A stretch of DNA of 64,000 nt from Lachnospiraceae bacterium C10. Lineage in GTDB: Bacteria > Bacillota > Clostridia > Lachnospirales > Lachnospiraceae. The notes under the pieces are model-generated. The model worked only from the letters and a program-made list of their open reading frames with translations. It did not search any database and was not told where the DNA came from. Below, piece by piece: positions 1 through 8,390 of the stretch (positions are counted from its first letter, which is position 1; each line of letters starts with the position of its first letter). Position numbers and translations under genes: made by a program. The stretch is taken from positions 1 through 64,000 of the forward strand of contig FMTN01000024.1 in the NCBI GenBank assembly GCA_900100095.1, read 5' to 3'.

Positions 1-130
1 AGATGAAGCTTAGCTTCTCTTCTTTACTGTCTTTAGGTTTCGAGTCTTCTCGAATAAAATTCTCTTGGAATCTTTCAAGGTTGTTTCACTGTTCAATTTT
101 CAAGGAACTTATGTTTGCCGCTCTCTGCGA
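1..130 (-). other. 5' leader of an rRNA operon running off the left edge
   Basis: Read on the minus strand this stretch contains TTCCTTGAAAATTGAACAG, which resembles the boxA-like leader found upstream of rRNA genes in Clostridia. It follows three tandem promoters and has no credible reading frame. The 16S gene itself would lie to the left of position 1, so its presence is inferred. A different highly expressed stable RNA is possible. Confidence 0.65.
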
Positions 131-140
131 CAGCTTATTT

Positions 141-358
141 ATTATATCTAAGCTATTACAGTTTGTCAAGAACTTTTTATTTTCTTTTAGCTCCTGACCG
201 CTCTTTCGAAGCGACAGCTTGTATAGGATACCAGCCTTGCCGGCATCTGTCAAGAACTTTTTAAACTTATTTTCATCTATTGAAAATCTTTAAAAACTCT
301 TGGTTGCTGCCTCAAGCGACAACTTCAATAGGATACTAAAATATACCCCTTCTGTCAA
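141..358 (-). promoter_or_regulatory. three tandem sigma-A promoters (rRNA type)
   Basis: Three minus-strand promoters each have a perfect TTGACA -35 box and an exact 17-bp spacer. The -35/-10 pairs are 353-358/330-335 (TATCCT), 248-253/225-230 (TATCCT) and 164-169/141-146 (TATAAT). Each is followed by a related start region containing AGCTGTCGC or AGTTGTCGC, so the promoter unit has been duplicated. Multiple strong promoters in series are typical of rRNA operons. They point left, away from the gene at 468. Confidence 0.85.
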
Positions 359-467
359 CACTTTTTTCGAAAAGTTTCGAAAAAAGAAAATAGAATGAAT
401 TCTCCCCCACTCCCTGCTATAATCATAACAGCATTTATACTACAAACATGATTAGGAGGTCCGTTGC

Positions 468-1361
468 TTGATTGCACATTATCATCTGCCCGGCCTGTTT
501 GAATTTTATGATTTCTATAAGGTCTTTCTTCCTATATATAAGGAACATCCCGATTACTTTTATCCCTGGTGCGACATCGCATCCATCTACGGCGCTCCGC
601 CCAACTGCATCTGGAGCGGCGGACGGATCGAGTACAGTGATTGTCGCCCGGAAGATGCACTCACTCTCATGAAAGAGTATAGCATCTCCGCCCGCCTGAC
701 CTTTAGCAACTCTCTTCTCGAAGAGGAGCATTTACAGGACGAGCGTTGTAACCACTTCTGCCGTCTGTTTTCCAAGGACCCGGATGTCACCAACGGGGTT
801 ATTGTACACTCTGAGCTTTTGGCAGATTATCTGGCATCCACATATCCGAACCTTTACCTGGTTTCCTCTACTACGAAAGTACTTACGGACCCTGCCGACC
901 TGACAGAAGAACTTGCAAAAGAAAGATACCGGTATGTCGTTCCCGACTTCCGTTTAAACAAACAGCTGGATTTCTTCCGTAACCCTTCCTTTGCTCACAG
1001 ACAGAAGGTGGAATTTCTGTGCAACGAATCCTGTGATTTTAACTGCAAAGCCAGAAAAGCATGTTATGAGAACGTAAGCCGCCAGAACCTCGGCGAAGAC
1101 TGCCCTGATTTTCATTGTCCTTCCGTCGGTAACTCTTCCGGTTACCGCTTTTCAAAAGCAATGGACAATCCCGGTTTTATCTCTGTCACGGACATTGAAA
1201 AGACATATCTGCCCCTTGGTTTTTCCAATTACAAAATCGAGGGACGCGGTCTTGGCAGTGCTCTTATTCTGGAATTCCTTCTATATTATATGGTAAAGCC
1301 CCGGTACCACATCCATGTACGCGAGGCAATTTATCTGGATAATACACTGGATCTATTATAA
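468..1361 (+). CDS. uncharacterised protein, possibly U32-peptidase-like fold
   Basis: This 297-residue protein begins with TTG, seven bases behind a strong AGGAGGT (454-460); no ATG fits that site. It is soluble, without signal peptide or membrane segments. A cysteine-rich stretch at about residues 185-225 (LCNESCDFNC followed by further cysteines) could bind an iron-sulfur cluster or zinc. The segment order VSSTTKVLTD, YVVPDFRLN and VEFLCNESC recalls the TIM-barrel U32 peptidase family (UbiU/UbiV, YrrO), but the U32 signature is not clearly present. Function is unknown and the fold is a guess. Confidence 0.7.
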   Translation: MIAHYHLPGLFEFYDFYKVFLPIYKEHPDYFYPWCDIASIYGAPPNCIWSGGRIEYSDCRPEDALTLMKEYSISARLTFSNSLLEEEHLQDERCNHFCRLFSKDPDVTNGVIVHSELLADYLASTYPNLYLVSSTTKVLTDPADLTEELAKERYRYVVPDFRLNKQLDFFRNPSFAHRQKVEFLCNESCDFNCKARKACYENVSRQNLGEDCPDFHCPSVGNSSGYRFSKAMDNPGFISVTDIEKTYLPLGFSNYKIEGRGLGSALILEFLLYYMVKPRYHIHVREAIYLDNTLDLL

Positions 1362-1427
1362 AATAGAGGTAAGATAACAATGCAACGCGGCAAAGGGCAG
1401 CAATACTGCTTATACAGGAGGTAGACG

Positions 1428-1652
1428 ATGAACCAACATTCTTATAAGAAAATAGCACCCATTCTGATTACGGTTTTTCTTCTCCTCTATTACCTGTTCT
1501 ACTTCTTCTTACTGCTGGCCTATATACCGGGAATTTTTAAATATCTGCTTGGTATTATCCCTGCCCTCACAGGCGCCGGGTTAATATATGTATGTTGGGA
1601 ACGTATCAAAGAAATTGATGGAGGAGAAGAAGATGATCTTAGTAAATACTGA
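1428..1652 (+). CDS. small membrane protein, unknown function
   Basis: A 74-residue protein has two predicted membrane segments (about 11-33 and 39-56) and a charged tail, EIDGGEEDDLSKY. An AGGAGGT box (1417-1423) precedes the ATG. Its last 20 bases overlap the next gene, whose ribosome binding site lies inside this frame, so the two are probably translationally coupled. I do not recognise a family. Confidence 0.7.
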   Translation: MNQHSYKKIAPILITVFLLLYYLFYFFLLLAYIPGIFKYLLGIIPALTGAGLIYVCWERIKEIDGGEEDDLSKY

Positions 1653-1944
1653 TTATATCAGTGGAAAAGAACTCGAAATGCTCGGCCTTGTAAAAGGAAG
1701 CACCATTCAATCCAAGAACATCGGCCGGGATTTCACCCAGGGACTGAAAACCATCGTGGGAGGCGAATTAACCGCCTACAATGATATGATGAACGACGCA
1801 AGAGCCCTGGCCACCAAGCGTATGGTAGCTGAAGCAGAAGCTCTCGGTGCTGATGCCATTGTCAACATCCGCTACGCATCCTCTGCCATTGTACAGGGTG
1901 CTGCAGAAGTAATTGCTTACGGAACCGCCGTTTCATTCAAATAA
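1633..1944 (+). CDS. YbjQ/DUF74 family putative heavy-metal-binding protein
   Basis: The 103-residue product starts MILVNTDYISGKELE and matches the YbjQ (UPF0145) family, with the conserved segments GLVKGSTI, DFTQGLKTIVGGE, and AEALGADAIVNIRYA near residue 80. The family forms pentameric rings and is annotated as heavy-metal binding, though the biochemical role is unproven. I chose ATG 1633 because GGAGGAG (1620-1626) stands in front of it; an upstream ATG in frame at 1588 lacks such a site. It overlaps the membrane-protein gene before it and ends before a strong terminator. Confidence 0.85.
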   Translation: MILVNTDYISGKELEMLGLVKGSTIQSKNIGRDFTQGLKTIVGGELTAYNDMMNDARALATKRMVAEAEALGADAIVNIRYASSAIVQGAAEVIAYGTAVSFK

Positions 1945-1962
1945 TCACATCTTGTTTAAAAG

Positions 1963-2006
1963 AATACCCCTGCAGCAAAATCACCTTTGCTGCAGGGGTA
2001 TTTTCT
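1963..2006 (+). terminator. intrinsic terminator
   Basis: A 17-bp perfect stem (1963-1979 with 1986-2002, centred on CCCCTGCAGC) with a six-base loop ends in a T run. It terminates the two-gene unit 1428-1944. Confidence 0.9.
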
Positions 2007-2105
2007 TCTCTCTCCCACTCCCTACCTACGTTCGATTTGTCAAAACCGCTTTCATGGGGTATATTATTGTCACTACTACGAAACATTTCGGAAAGGGAAG
2101 TTACT

Positions 2106-2927
2106 ATGATTCCAAGTTATCACGAAGATCAGGATATTTTAGAGGTAAAGGAACGGCCATGTTCCCATTTTCCGCCTCACCTGCATAAATCCATGGAATT
2201 TATCTATGTGACAAAAGGAAGTCTTGAGATTGGAACCGGAATCGATCTTTTCCATATGGAAAAAGGCGATATGGCGCTTGTTTTCCCTAATCTGATTCAT
2301 CACTTTCAGGTGTTTGAGAAGGGAAGCCGCTGCATTTCCATGCTTGCTGCGCCTTCCTACTTCGGAAGCTACGGAGATCAGTTAAGTGCACAACGTCCCG
2401 TAAGTCCGGTTATCGCAGCACCCTCCCTGCACCAGGACGTTTTATATGTATTATCCGCTTTCGAGCATCCCGACTATCTGGACGCCAACTTTCCGACCCA
2501 GCACCAGGATGCTTTAAGTCATACCTGGATTCAGGTCATCCTCTCCCGTTGCCTTCCTATTATGGAACTGCGCCCGAGAGAAGAATTCCAGGATCACGAT
2601 CTGGTATCGGAAGTCGTCACCTACGTAGCCACCCATTTTCGTGAAACTCTCACCCTGCCACAGGTGGCAGATGCTGTCGGCATCAGCCAGTTTACCCTTT
2701 CACGGATTTTTTCCAAAACGTTCCATCAGAACTTTAACCATTACATCAATTCCATCCGTCTGGAACACGCCGCTGCCTTACTGACCGACAGCAGGGAACC
2801 CATCACAGAAATCCTGCTGGACTGCGGATTTAAAAGTCAGACTACTTTTAACCGCACCTTTCATAGCCTTTACCATATGACGCCGCGCCAGTACAGGCAG
2901 AGCACGCAACAGCTTATTACCACATAG
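2106..2927 (+). CDS. AraC-family transcriptional regulator
   Basis: A 273-residue regulator has an N-terminal cupin-like sensing half (HFPPHLHKSMEFIYVTKG, about 20-40) and a C-terminal double helix-turn-helix at about 165-265. The latter includes LPQVADAVGISQFTLSRIF and the family signature ending YHMTPRQYRQ. The ATG at 2106 is preceded by GGAAAGGGAAG; the frame is open upstream but without a binding site. The ligand is unknown, probably a sugar or its phosphate. It stands alone between terminators, and the next gene converges on it. Confidence 0.9.
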   Translation: MIPSYHEDQDILEVKERPCSHFPPHLHKSMEFIYVTKGSLEIGTGIDLFHMEKGDMALVFPNLIHHFQVFEKGSRCISMLAAPSYFGSYGDQLSAQRPVSPVIAAPSLHQDVLYVLSAFEHPDYLDANFPTQHQDALSHTWIQVILSRCLPIMELRPREEFQDHDLVSEVVTYVATHFRETLTLPQVADAVGISQFTLSRIFSKTFHQNFNHYINSIRLEHAAALLTDSREPITEILLDCGFKSQTTFNRTFHSLYHMTPRQYRQSTQQLITT

Positions 2928-2952
2928 CCCCCAGGATTCCGGCATGGAACAT

Positions 2953-3465
2953 TTACTGTTTTACGCCGGTTTCTATGGTGGCATCCTTTAATCTGCAATA
3001 CAGACTGTCACTCCCCTTTTCCTTATAGGTTTCATATGTCCCCGTCACCGTTATGTCCGTCTTCTCCTTCGGGTATGCTTTCGCATTCTTATCGTCACCC
3101 TTGCCGCAGACAAATTCCACTCCATTGCTGCAGCAAGCCAGAGCATCCTTTACAACGCAATAGTAATAACGCTTCCTGTCACGAACAACCTGAAGTTCTC
3201 CCGCTATTTTAATCCGTTTGCCTTCAAATGTTTTCGGATCGTTCATCATCTGAAACACATAGGCATATACCATATCAGAGCCCATTTCTGTCAGATCATA
3301 GTCCACGTCCCGCCGCGATTTCGAAGGCTTTTTCTTCTCTTTCACACCGGTCACAGTTTCTGCCTTTTTGCTTACCGGCAGAGCAGATGCGCCCGCTCTG
3401 CCACATCCGGACAATAATCCAAGGCTACAAATCAGACCGATAACCGGCATCAGACATTTCTTCAT
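2953..3465 (-). CDS. lipoprotein of the zinc ABC transporter operon
   Basis: The product of about 170 residues begins with a lipoprotein signal whose lipobox is LSGC, so it is probably anchored outside the membrane. The mature part contains FEGKRIKIAGEL and YYYCVVKDALACCSNGVEF, the latter with paired cysteines, and reads like a small OB-like beta domain. It is the last gene of the znu-type operon. Its ATG (3465-3463) overlaps the znuB stop as ATGA, and an upstream GTG at 3471 is possible. A role in metal capture or redox at the transporter is inferred only from position and cysteines. Confidence 0.75.
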   Translation of the reverse strand: MKKCLMPVIGLICSLGLLSGCGRAGASALPVSKKAETVTGVKEKKKPSKSRRDVDYDLTEMGSDMVYAYVFQMMNDPKTFEGKRIKIAGELQVVRDRKRYYYCVVKDALACCSNGVEFVCGKGDDKNAKAYPKEKTDITVTGTYETYKEKGSDSLYCRLKDATIETGVKQ

Positions 3466-4301
3466 GCGCACCCCCTGACTCTGCCGATTGCAATATGAAT
3501 CAGAAAAATCGCCAGATCGAACACCACAATGGTCGCTCCCACCGGGGTCGAAGCCAGGATGGATATGAGAATTCCTCCCCCAGCACCAATCATGGAAATA
3601 CAGGCGGCATACACAAGGGTGCCACGAAAACTGCGAAGAACCTGCATCGCCGAAAGAGCCGGAAAAACCATCAGGGCTGTAATCAGAAGGGATCCCACCA
3701 GGTTCATGGCCAGCACGATCATAACCGCAATCATAACCGCGATTGCCGTCTGATAGACACCGATACGAATCCCTGACGCACGGGCAAACGCCTCGTCAAA
3801 GGTCACCGCAAAAATCCGATGATAAAACAGGCAAAACATCACAAGAGTCACTGCCGACATAATAATACAGATCCAGACCTCCCGAATGGTCAGCGTAAGA
3901 ATGGAGGTCGAGCCAAACAGCGTGGTGCATACGTCTCCCGATATATTGGCGGAATTCGAAAAAACATTCATCAGCAGATACCCGATGGCCAGTGCCGATA
4001 CGGAAAAGATCGCAAGGGCAGCATCCCCGTTTAGTTTTCCTTTCGTACCAAAGCGAAGCAGAAGAACGGCTGCAATTATGGTCAGCGGCATCATCAGATA
4101 GTTGTAGTCTGACAGCTTTAAGACCGTTGCCAGCGCCAACCCTCCAAACGCCACGTGAGAAAGTCCGTCTCCGATATAGGAAAACCGTTTTAACACAAGA
4201 ATAACCCCCAGCAGCGCTGAACACATGGCAATCAAAACCCCTGCAATCAACGCATACCGGACAAAGGGAAAGTTCAAATAAAAACCAACCTTTTCTAGCA
4301 T
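3462..4301 (-). CDS. znuB: zinc/manganese-type ABC transporter permease (ZnuB-like)
   Basis: This integral membrane protein of 279 residues belongs to the ABC-3 permease family, which forms the channel for Zn2+, Mn2+ or Fe2+ import. About eight hydrophobic segments are visible, and the segment FSYIGDGLSHVAFGGLALA near residue 40 is characteristic. I chose ATG 4301, with GGAGGAG just upstream; it overlaps the end of the ATPase gene, so the two are coupled. The metal cannot be read from the sequence, and zinc is favoured by the binding-protein gene. Confidence 0.92.
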   Translation of the reverse strand: MLEKVGFYLNFPFVRYALIAGVLIAMCSALLGVILVLKRFSYIGDGLSHVAFGGLALATVLKLSDYNYLMMPLTIIAAVLLLRFGTKGKLNGDAALAIFSVSALAIGYLLMNVFSNSANISGDVCTTLFGSTSILTLTIREVWICIIMSAVTLVMFCLFYHRIFAVTFDEAFARASGIRIGVYQTAIAVMIAVMIVLAMNLVGSLLITALMVFPALSAMQVLRSFRGTLVYAACISMIGAGGGILISILASTPVGATIVVFDLAIFLIHIAIGRVRGCA

Positions 4302-5032
4302 ACGTTCTCCTCCCCTCGTTCCCACTCCTTCAGGATTTTCCACTGCTTACTTTCAAGATACCGGGTTTTCGTCCCGAAAAAAAGCTTTTTTGCGTCCAGA
4401 TGTAACACATGGCTCGCATGATCGATGGCCTTTATATCATGGGTAATCATAAGGATCGCCGTTCCATTTCGATGTAAACGGTCCAGGATCTGATACAACT
4501 GCTTCGTTGCATGGGGATCAAGACCTGTCACCGGCTCATCCAACAGCAAAAGCTTTTCCGTTGCGCAAAGAGCTCTTGCAAGAAGAACCCGCTGCTGCTG
4601 TCCCCCGGAAAGACTTCGGTAACTTTTATTTCGAAGTTGCACGATTCCAAGCTCTTCCAGCATATGCTGTGCCAGTGCCTTTTGTTCCTTCCGGTAAAAG
4701 AGGCCACGGCGTCTTCCCATGGTTCCTGAGAGAACAATTTCCCAGACCGTAGCCGGGAAATCCTTCTGATGTTCACTCATCTGCGGAAGGTAACCGATGG
4801 TCAAGACTCGCTCGCGAGTCTTGCGCGCCGGATTCAGATCCTCCCCGTAAGTGACCTCTCCTCCAACCGGTTGAAGCAGCATAAGAAGCGTCTTCATCAG
4901 AGTGCTCTTCCCCGCACCGTTCATTCCCACAATACATACATAATCCCCGGCATTAACTTCAAAGTTTAATGCCCCGGTAACCGAAGCCCCGTTATACCCC
5001 ACCATCAGATTTTTACACGATATATATGACAC
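4295..5032 (-). CDS. znuC: metal ABC transporter ATP-binding protein (ZnuC-like)
   Basis: The 245-residue ATPase shows Walker A GMNGAGKST (about 37-45), ABC signature LSGGQQQR, Walker B LLLLDEP and the switch histidine in MITHD. It energises the neighbouring permease. Between YGEDL and IGYLPQ lies an extra stretch, NPARKTRERVLT, encoded by an in-frame copy of a palindromic repeat found elsewhere in the window (4802-4836). Relatives usually pass directly from the first block to the second in fewer residues. The insertion sits before the Q-loop and seems tolerated, since the frame and all motifs are intact. Confidence 0.93.
   Translation of the reverse strand: MSYISCKNLMVGYNGASVTGALNFEVNAGDYVCIVGMNGAGKSTLMKTLLMLLQPVGGEVTYGEDLNPARKTRERVLTIGYLPQMSEHQKDFPATVWEIVLSGTMGRRRGLFYRKEQKALAQHMLEELGIVQLRNKSYRSLSGGQQQRVLLARALCATEKLLLLDEPVTGLDPHATKQLYQILDRLHRNGTAILMITHDIKAIDHASHVLHLDAKKLFFGTKTRYLESKQWKILKEWERGEENVC
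4802..4836 (+). repeat. short palindromic element, copy E, in frame inside znuC
   Basis: A 22-nt near-palindrome (CAAGACTCG, four-base loop, CGAGTCTTG) is followed by GCGCGCCGGATTC. It matches the first part of the long element at 22418 for about 35 bases with one mismatch near the end. It lies wholly within the znuC frame and supplies about twelve codons. No target duplication is evident. Confidence 0.85.
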
Positions 5033-5061
5033 GAAAACTCCTTTGTCTTTTGATATCTACT

Positions 5062-6069
5062 CTAGTTCAGTCCTTCTTTTACAGCCGAAAGATTCTTCTC
5101 CATCGTTTGAAGATACGTCTTCCCTGCCTGAATATCTTCTTTCGACACAGACTGCAGGGAATCCAGCACCAGAATCTTCTGGTTCTTATCCTTCGTATTC
5201 TTTTGGATGGTTTTCGCAATCTTCTGGTCAGATCGTTCGATGGTATAAATCACCGGAAGTTTCTCCTCATCCACCTTATCGGCAAGGAAAGTGATTGTAT
5301 CGAAGCTGGCTTCGGTTTCCGCACTGCACCCCACAAAGGCCGCATAATACTTCAGATGGTAGTCATCCGCAAGATAGCGGAACGGGAACCGGTCTCCAAA
5401 GAGAATGGTATGATGTCCGGCATCTTTCACTGCCTTTTCATACTCGCTGTCCAGATTCAAAAGCTTTTGTTCATAGGCTTTTGCCTGGTCTTTTATAGCA
5501 TCGGCATCCTGTGGATCGATCTGCGCCAGCTTTTCAGAAATAACCTCTACCAGTTTTTTAGCGTTTCGAAGAGATAACCATACATGCTCATCGTACTCCA
5601 CCTCTTCTTCGCCGCCTTCCGCTTCTTCCTCTTCTTCGTCTTCTGCCTGCATTCCTTCTACAACCTCTTCCTCCTTGATAGAATCCCCGAGGGCATCCAC
5701 CATATTCACCGGAATAAGATTCTTGTTGGTTGCATTCTCAAGGGCATCCGCTACCCATCCGTCTGACTCTCCTCCAACATAGATGAACAGGTCTGCCTCT
5801 CCGATCTTCACCATATCCTCGGCACTCGCCTGATAACTGTGCAGATCCACCCCGTTGTTCATCAGGTAGGTTACTTCAAACTTATCCGACTGCTTGCCAA
5901 GGATGTTTTGCACCCAATCATATTGCGGATACGTGGTGCATACAACGTGGTACTTTGCCCCGCCATCTGCGGCTTTATCCACCTTTTTAGGCGCAGAACT
6001 ACCACAGCCCGTAAGCATGCCAACAAGCAAACCGGCCGTAATCACAAGAGACCATATTCTATTTTTCAT
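5062..6069 (-). CDS. znuA: zinc/metal ABC transporter substrate-binding lipoprotein (ZnuA-like)
   Basis: The 335-residue lipoprotein (lipobox LTGC near residue 22) belongs to the cluster A-I metal-binding family. Likely metal ligands are the histidine in VDLHSYQ, the one in YDEHVWLSL and the HH of DAGHHTILFGD. Between the first two is a strongly acidic loop (about 125-150, mostly Glu and Asp) where ZnuA proteins often carry a histidine-rich loop. It heads the transport genes, 30 bases upstream of znuC. The residue set favours zinc, but manganese cannot be excluded. Confidence 0.92.
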   Translation of the reverse strand: MKNRIWSLVITAGLLVGMLTGCGSSAPKKVDKAADGGAKYHVVCTTYPQYDWVQNILGKQSDKFEVTYLMNNGVDLHSYQASAEDMVKIGEADLFIYVGGESDGWVADALENATNKNLIPVNMVDALGDSIKEEEVVEGMQAEDEEEEEAEGGEEEVEYDEHVWLSLRNAKKLVEVISEKLAQIDPQDADAIKDQAKAYEQKLLNLDSEYEKAVKDAGHHTILFGDRFPFRYLADDYHLKYYAAFVGCSAETEASFDTITFLADKVDEEKLPVIYTIERSDQKIAKTIQKNTKDKNQKILVLDSLQSVSKEDIQAGKTYLQTMEKNLSAVKEGLN

Positions 6070-6126
6070 TTTTTACTGAATCCTTTCTACTTCATCGTAC
6101 GTTACAATCTTCTGCCACGAATCCAT

Positions 6127-6435
6127 TTAATTCAGTAATTCAACCTTAAGGGAAACCAGTGTCCTCGCGCACTCTTCCAGCGAGAACAAGATAATAGAAA
6201 AAAGAGCAGCAAACAACATCTGAATAACAAATGCCACAAAAACGGGCATAATCCGAACGGATGTCATTGTCTGCCAGGTGATGTGCATCTCCTCACAAAC
6301 CGGGCAATCCTCCCCGATGCAGGAATGCTGAAGATTCGAAGAAATATAGAAAAGTGATGTTACAACCATCAAAAGAAACAGGGCGCTAAAAATTCCTGCA
6401 AATATCTGATTCTTGCGTAATCTTGTATTCGCCAT
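6127..6435 (-). CDS. small membrane protein with cysteine motif, first gene of the zinc operon
   Basis: A 102-residue protein has two membrane segments (about 12-34 and 62-86) separated by an outside loop containing HSCIGEDCPVCEEMH, a possible metal site. I start at the ATG behind GGAGGAG; an upstream ATG at 6462 would add nine residues without a binding site. It leads the operon with znuA, znuC, znuB and the lipoprotein. A role in zinc handling is inferred from position and the Cys/His loop. I do not recognise the family. Confidence 0.7.
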   Translation of the reverse strand: MANTRLRKNQIFAGIFSALFLLMVVTSLFYISSNLQHSCIGEDCPVCEEMHITWQTMTSVRIMPVFVAFVIQMLFAALFSIILFSLEECARTLVSLKVELLN

Positions 6436-6452
6436 CTGCTCCTCCTTTCCAG

Positions 6453-6481
6453 AATATAACATCTCAGGCTTGTTTCACCAA
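6453..6481 (-). promoter_or_regulatory. promoter of the zinc transporter operon
   Basis: On the minus strand TTGGTG (6481-6476) and TATATT (6458-6453) are separated by exactly 17 bp, just upstream of the GGAGGAG of the first gene. I see no clear Zur palindrome. Confidence 0.6.
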
Positions 6482-6505
6482 TTCTTCTCCGACTAAGATA
6501 AAACA

Positions 6506-6539
6506 AAAAGCAAATCAGTGTCAACCCTGATTTGCTTTT
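6506..6539 (-). terminator. intrinsic terminator of the FIST-GGDEF gene
   Basis: A perfect 13-bp stem (6506-6518 with 6527-6539, AAAAGCAAATCAG) and T-rich flanks on the minus strand lie after the stop at 6572. It separates this gene from the zinc operon promoter. Confidence 0.8.
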
Positions 6540-6571
6540 ATTTTTACATATCTATATTCCATTCGATGAAT

Positions 6572-8356
6572 CTAAACGCCTCGAACCTGGTCTTTTCCAT
6601 GCTCTTTGGAATAATAGAGATTCTCGTCCACTCTCGATGTAAATTCCGACAAACGCTCCCCCGGAATATACTCCGTCACACCAAAACTCATCGTCACCGA
6701 TTCATGCTTTTCAAAATCAAAATTGCGTACTTCCCGGCAGATTCTCTCTGCGATATATTTCGCCCGGTTCAGGGACGTCCGCGGAAGAAGGATCATAAAC
6801 TCCTCTCCTCCCCATCGACCGACCACACCATCGGACAGCTCATCCTTCAGAACATCCTTCATGATTTCGGCGACACAGCTTAATACAATATCTCCCTCTT
6901 GGTGGGAATAGGTATCATTGATCTGTTTGAAATCGTCAACGTCACCCATAACAATGGCACATTCCGCTCCCTTTGTCTGATTGACGATCTCCACCATCCG
7001 TTTTAACCTGCGTTCTGTTTCACCACGGTTAAAAATCTGTGTCAGATCATCCACGGTTGCTCTCACCAAAAGTTCCTGAAGACGGTTATTCGCCTCCATC
7101 ATCTCTTCGGTCATCGTATTGATGAAGCAGGCAAGTCGGGATGCAAGAGAGATAATTCCTTCGGAATGCTCACCATCCGCCAGCTTATCATACCGCATCT
7201 CCTGCTCCTTTTGAATCTCTCCTTCCCGCATGGCTACCACAACGCACGCGAGATTGTTAAGAACCGTTTTACCGTGGCGGCGAAGAATTTCACCCAGCGC
7301 ACAAAAGCCCAGCATACCCGAAATTTCCGAGAAGCCTCTGATATCCGAATTGGCTTCCTCACCCCAGAACAGCCTGCGCCCCAGACAGGTAATCACCAGC
7401 ATACCATCCGGACAGAACCTCCGCATTTCCTGTGCACTCATAAGCGCCTCCCGGCGAATGGTATTCGGATCTCCGTAACTCATACGAAGCACGCTGCCCT
7501 TCGGAACCGGAGCTGACATGACAATGGCACCCTTTTCATTACAGCTTTTGGCATGGCGAAGATAGACTCTGCCGTCCGGTGTTGTAACCTGAAAGGGAAA
7601 TTCTAAAGCATTGTAAAAAAAGTTCTTGTCGTTTGGAATGTGAAGATAGTGATTGTATACGTCAAAAGCCGGTTCATAATCCAATTCATAGAGTATATTT
7701 TTCTCTGAGCGCGTGACATGAACAGGGAAACCGATTGGTCTCCATCCATTGATTAGATTGGTCTTGATGTGAAGATTGGCGCCACTGTATATGATAATCG
7801 CCACATGATCCGTTGACGGACCTGTCGTATTTGTAAAAGAAACCGCAGCATGCCCCTCATCGCCCACTGCAACACCGCCAAATATCTCGACGTCATCGTC
7901 TATAATATTCAGTGCATCTAAAATCTCCAGAACCTCTTCGTGAACAGAGGAGGAAATCACCTCAATTCCGCGAATATCCGGAATCTGATGCAGTCTCTCC
8001 CGCATTCTCTGTCTTCCCTGTTCTGAGACAAAGTTATGAAACACTTCGTCAAATACATGAACTTCTGTCGACCGGTCATCAAAAACCGTAAGGGTGATAA
8101 CAACATCCTCATCTGTGATGTTCCCATAGTAAATCTGACCGGAAGAACTGCCTCCGACAAATGGTACATCGGGAAGTTCTTCTTCAAAAATCTTGCGAAT
8201 GATCTCATAGGTGAAGCGATTACCGTTATCACCGTCAAAGCGAATAAACACATGCGCGACGGCATGACCGCTCCTGTCTTTCAGGATACCTCTCCAGCGT
8301 TTAAACGTGTTGGAAAGATCCAGATTATTCGTGTAGGTTGTCTGTAACTGTCTCAT
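6572..8356 (-). CDS. FIST-domain diguanylate cyclase
   Basis: This 594-residue soluble protein has N-terminal FIST_N and FIST_C sensory domains (about 20-390; for example FVGGSSSGQIYYG and IFGGVAVGD), thought to bind small ligands such as amino acids. A short helical linker follows (about 400-430), then a GGDEF domain at about 435-590. The active-site loop reads RWGGEEF and the metal site GDVDDFKQIND, so it should make c-di-GMP. The RxxD inhibitory site is absent at the expected place (ELSD instead). No membrane segment is seen. The start follows GGAGGAACC. A second GGDEF gene is at 55267. Confidence 0.93.
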   Translation of the reverse strand: MRQLQTTYTNNLDLSNTFKRWRGILKDRSGHAVAHVFIRFDGDNGNRFTYEIIRKIFEEELPDVPFVGGSSSGQIYYGNITDEDVVITLTVFDDRSTEVHVFDEVFHNFVSEQGRQRMRERLHQIPDIRGIEVISSSVHEEVLEILDALNIIDDDVEIFGGVAVGDEGHAAVSFTNTTGPSTDHVAIIIYSGANLHIKTNLINGWRPIGFPVHVTRSEKNILYELDYEPAFDVYNHYLHIPNDKNFFYNALEFPFQVTTPDGRVYLRHAKSCNEKGAIVMSAPVPKGSVLRMSYGDPNTIRREALMSAQEMRRFCPDGMLVITCLGRRLFWGEEANSDIRGFSEISGMLGFCALGEILRRHGKTVLNNLACVVVAMREGEIQKEQEMRYDKLADGEHSEGIISLASRLACFINTMTEEMMEANNRLQELLVRATVDDLTQIFNRGETERRLKRMVEIVNQTKGAECAIVMGDVDDFKQINDTYSHQEGDIVLSCVAEIMKDVLKDELSDGVVGRWGGEEFMILLPRTSLNRAKYIAERICREVRNFDFEKHESVTMSFGVTEYIPGERLSEFTSRVDENLYYSKEHGKDQVRGV

Positions 8357-8390
8357 CTTTCCGAGGTTCCTCCATCCAATTTATTCTCCT

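Noticed and set aside
3-197. Open frame of 64 codons at the left edge
   Set aside because: It lies over the rRNA leader and promoters on the other strand and has no ribosome binding site or recognisable protein character.
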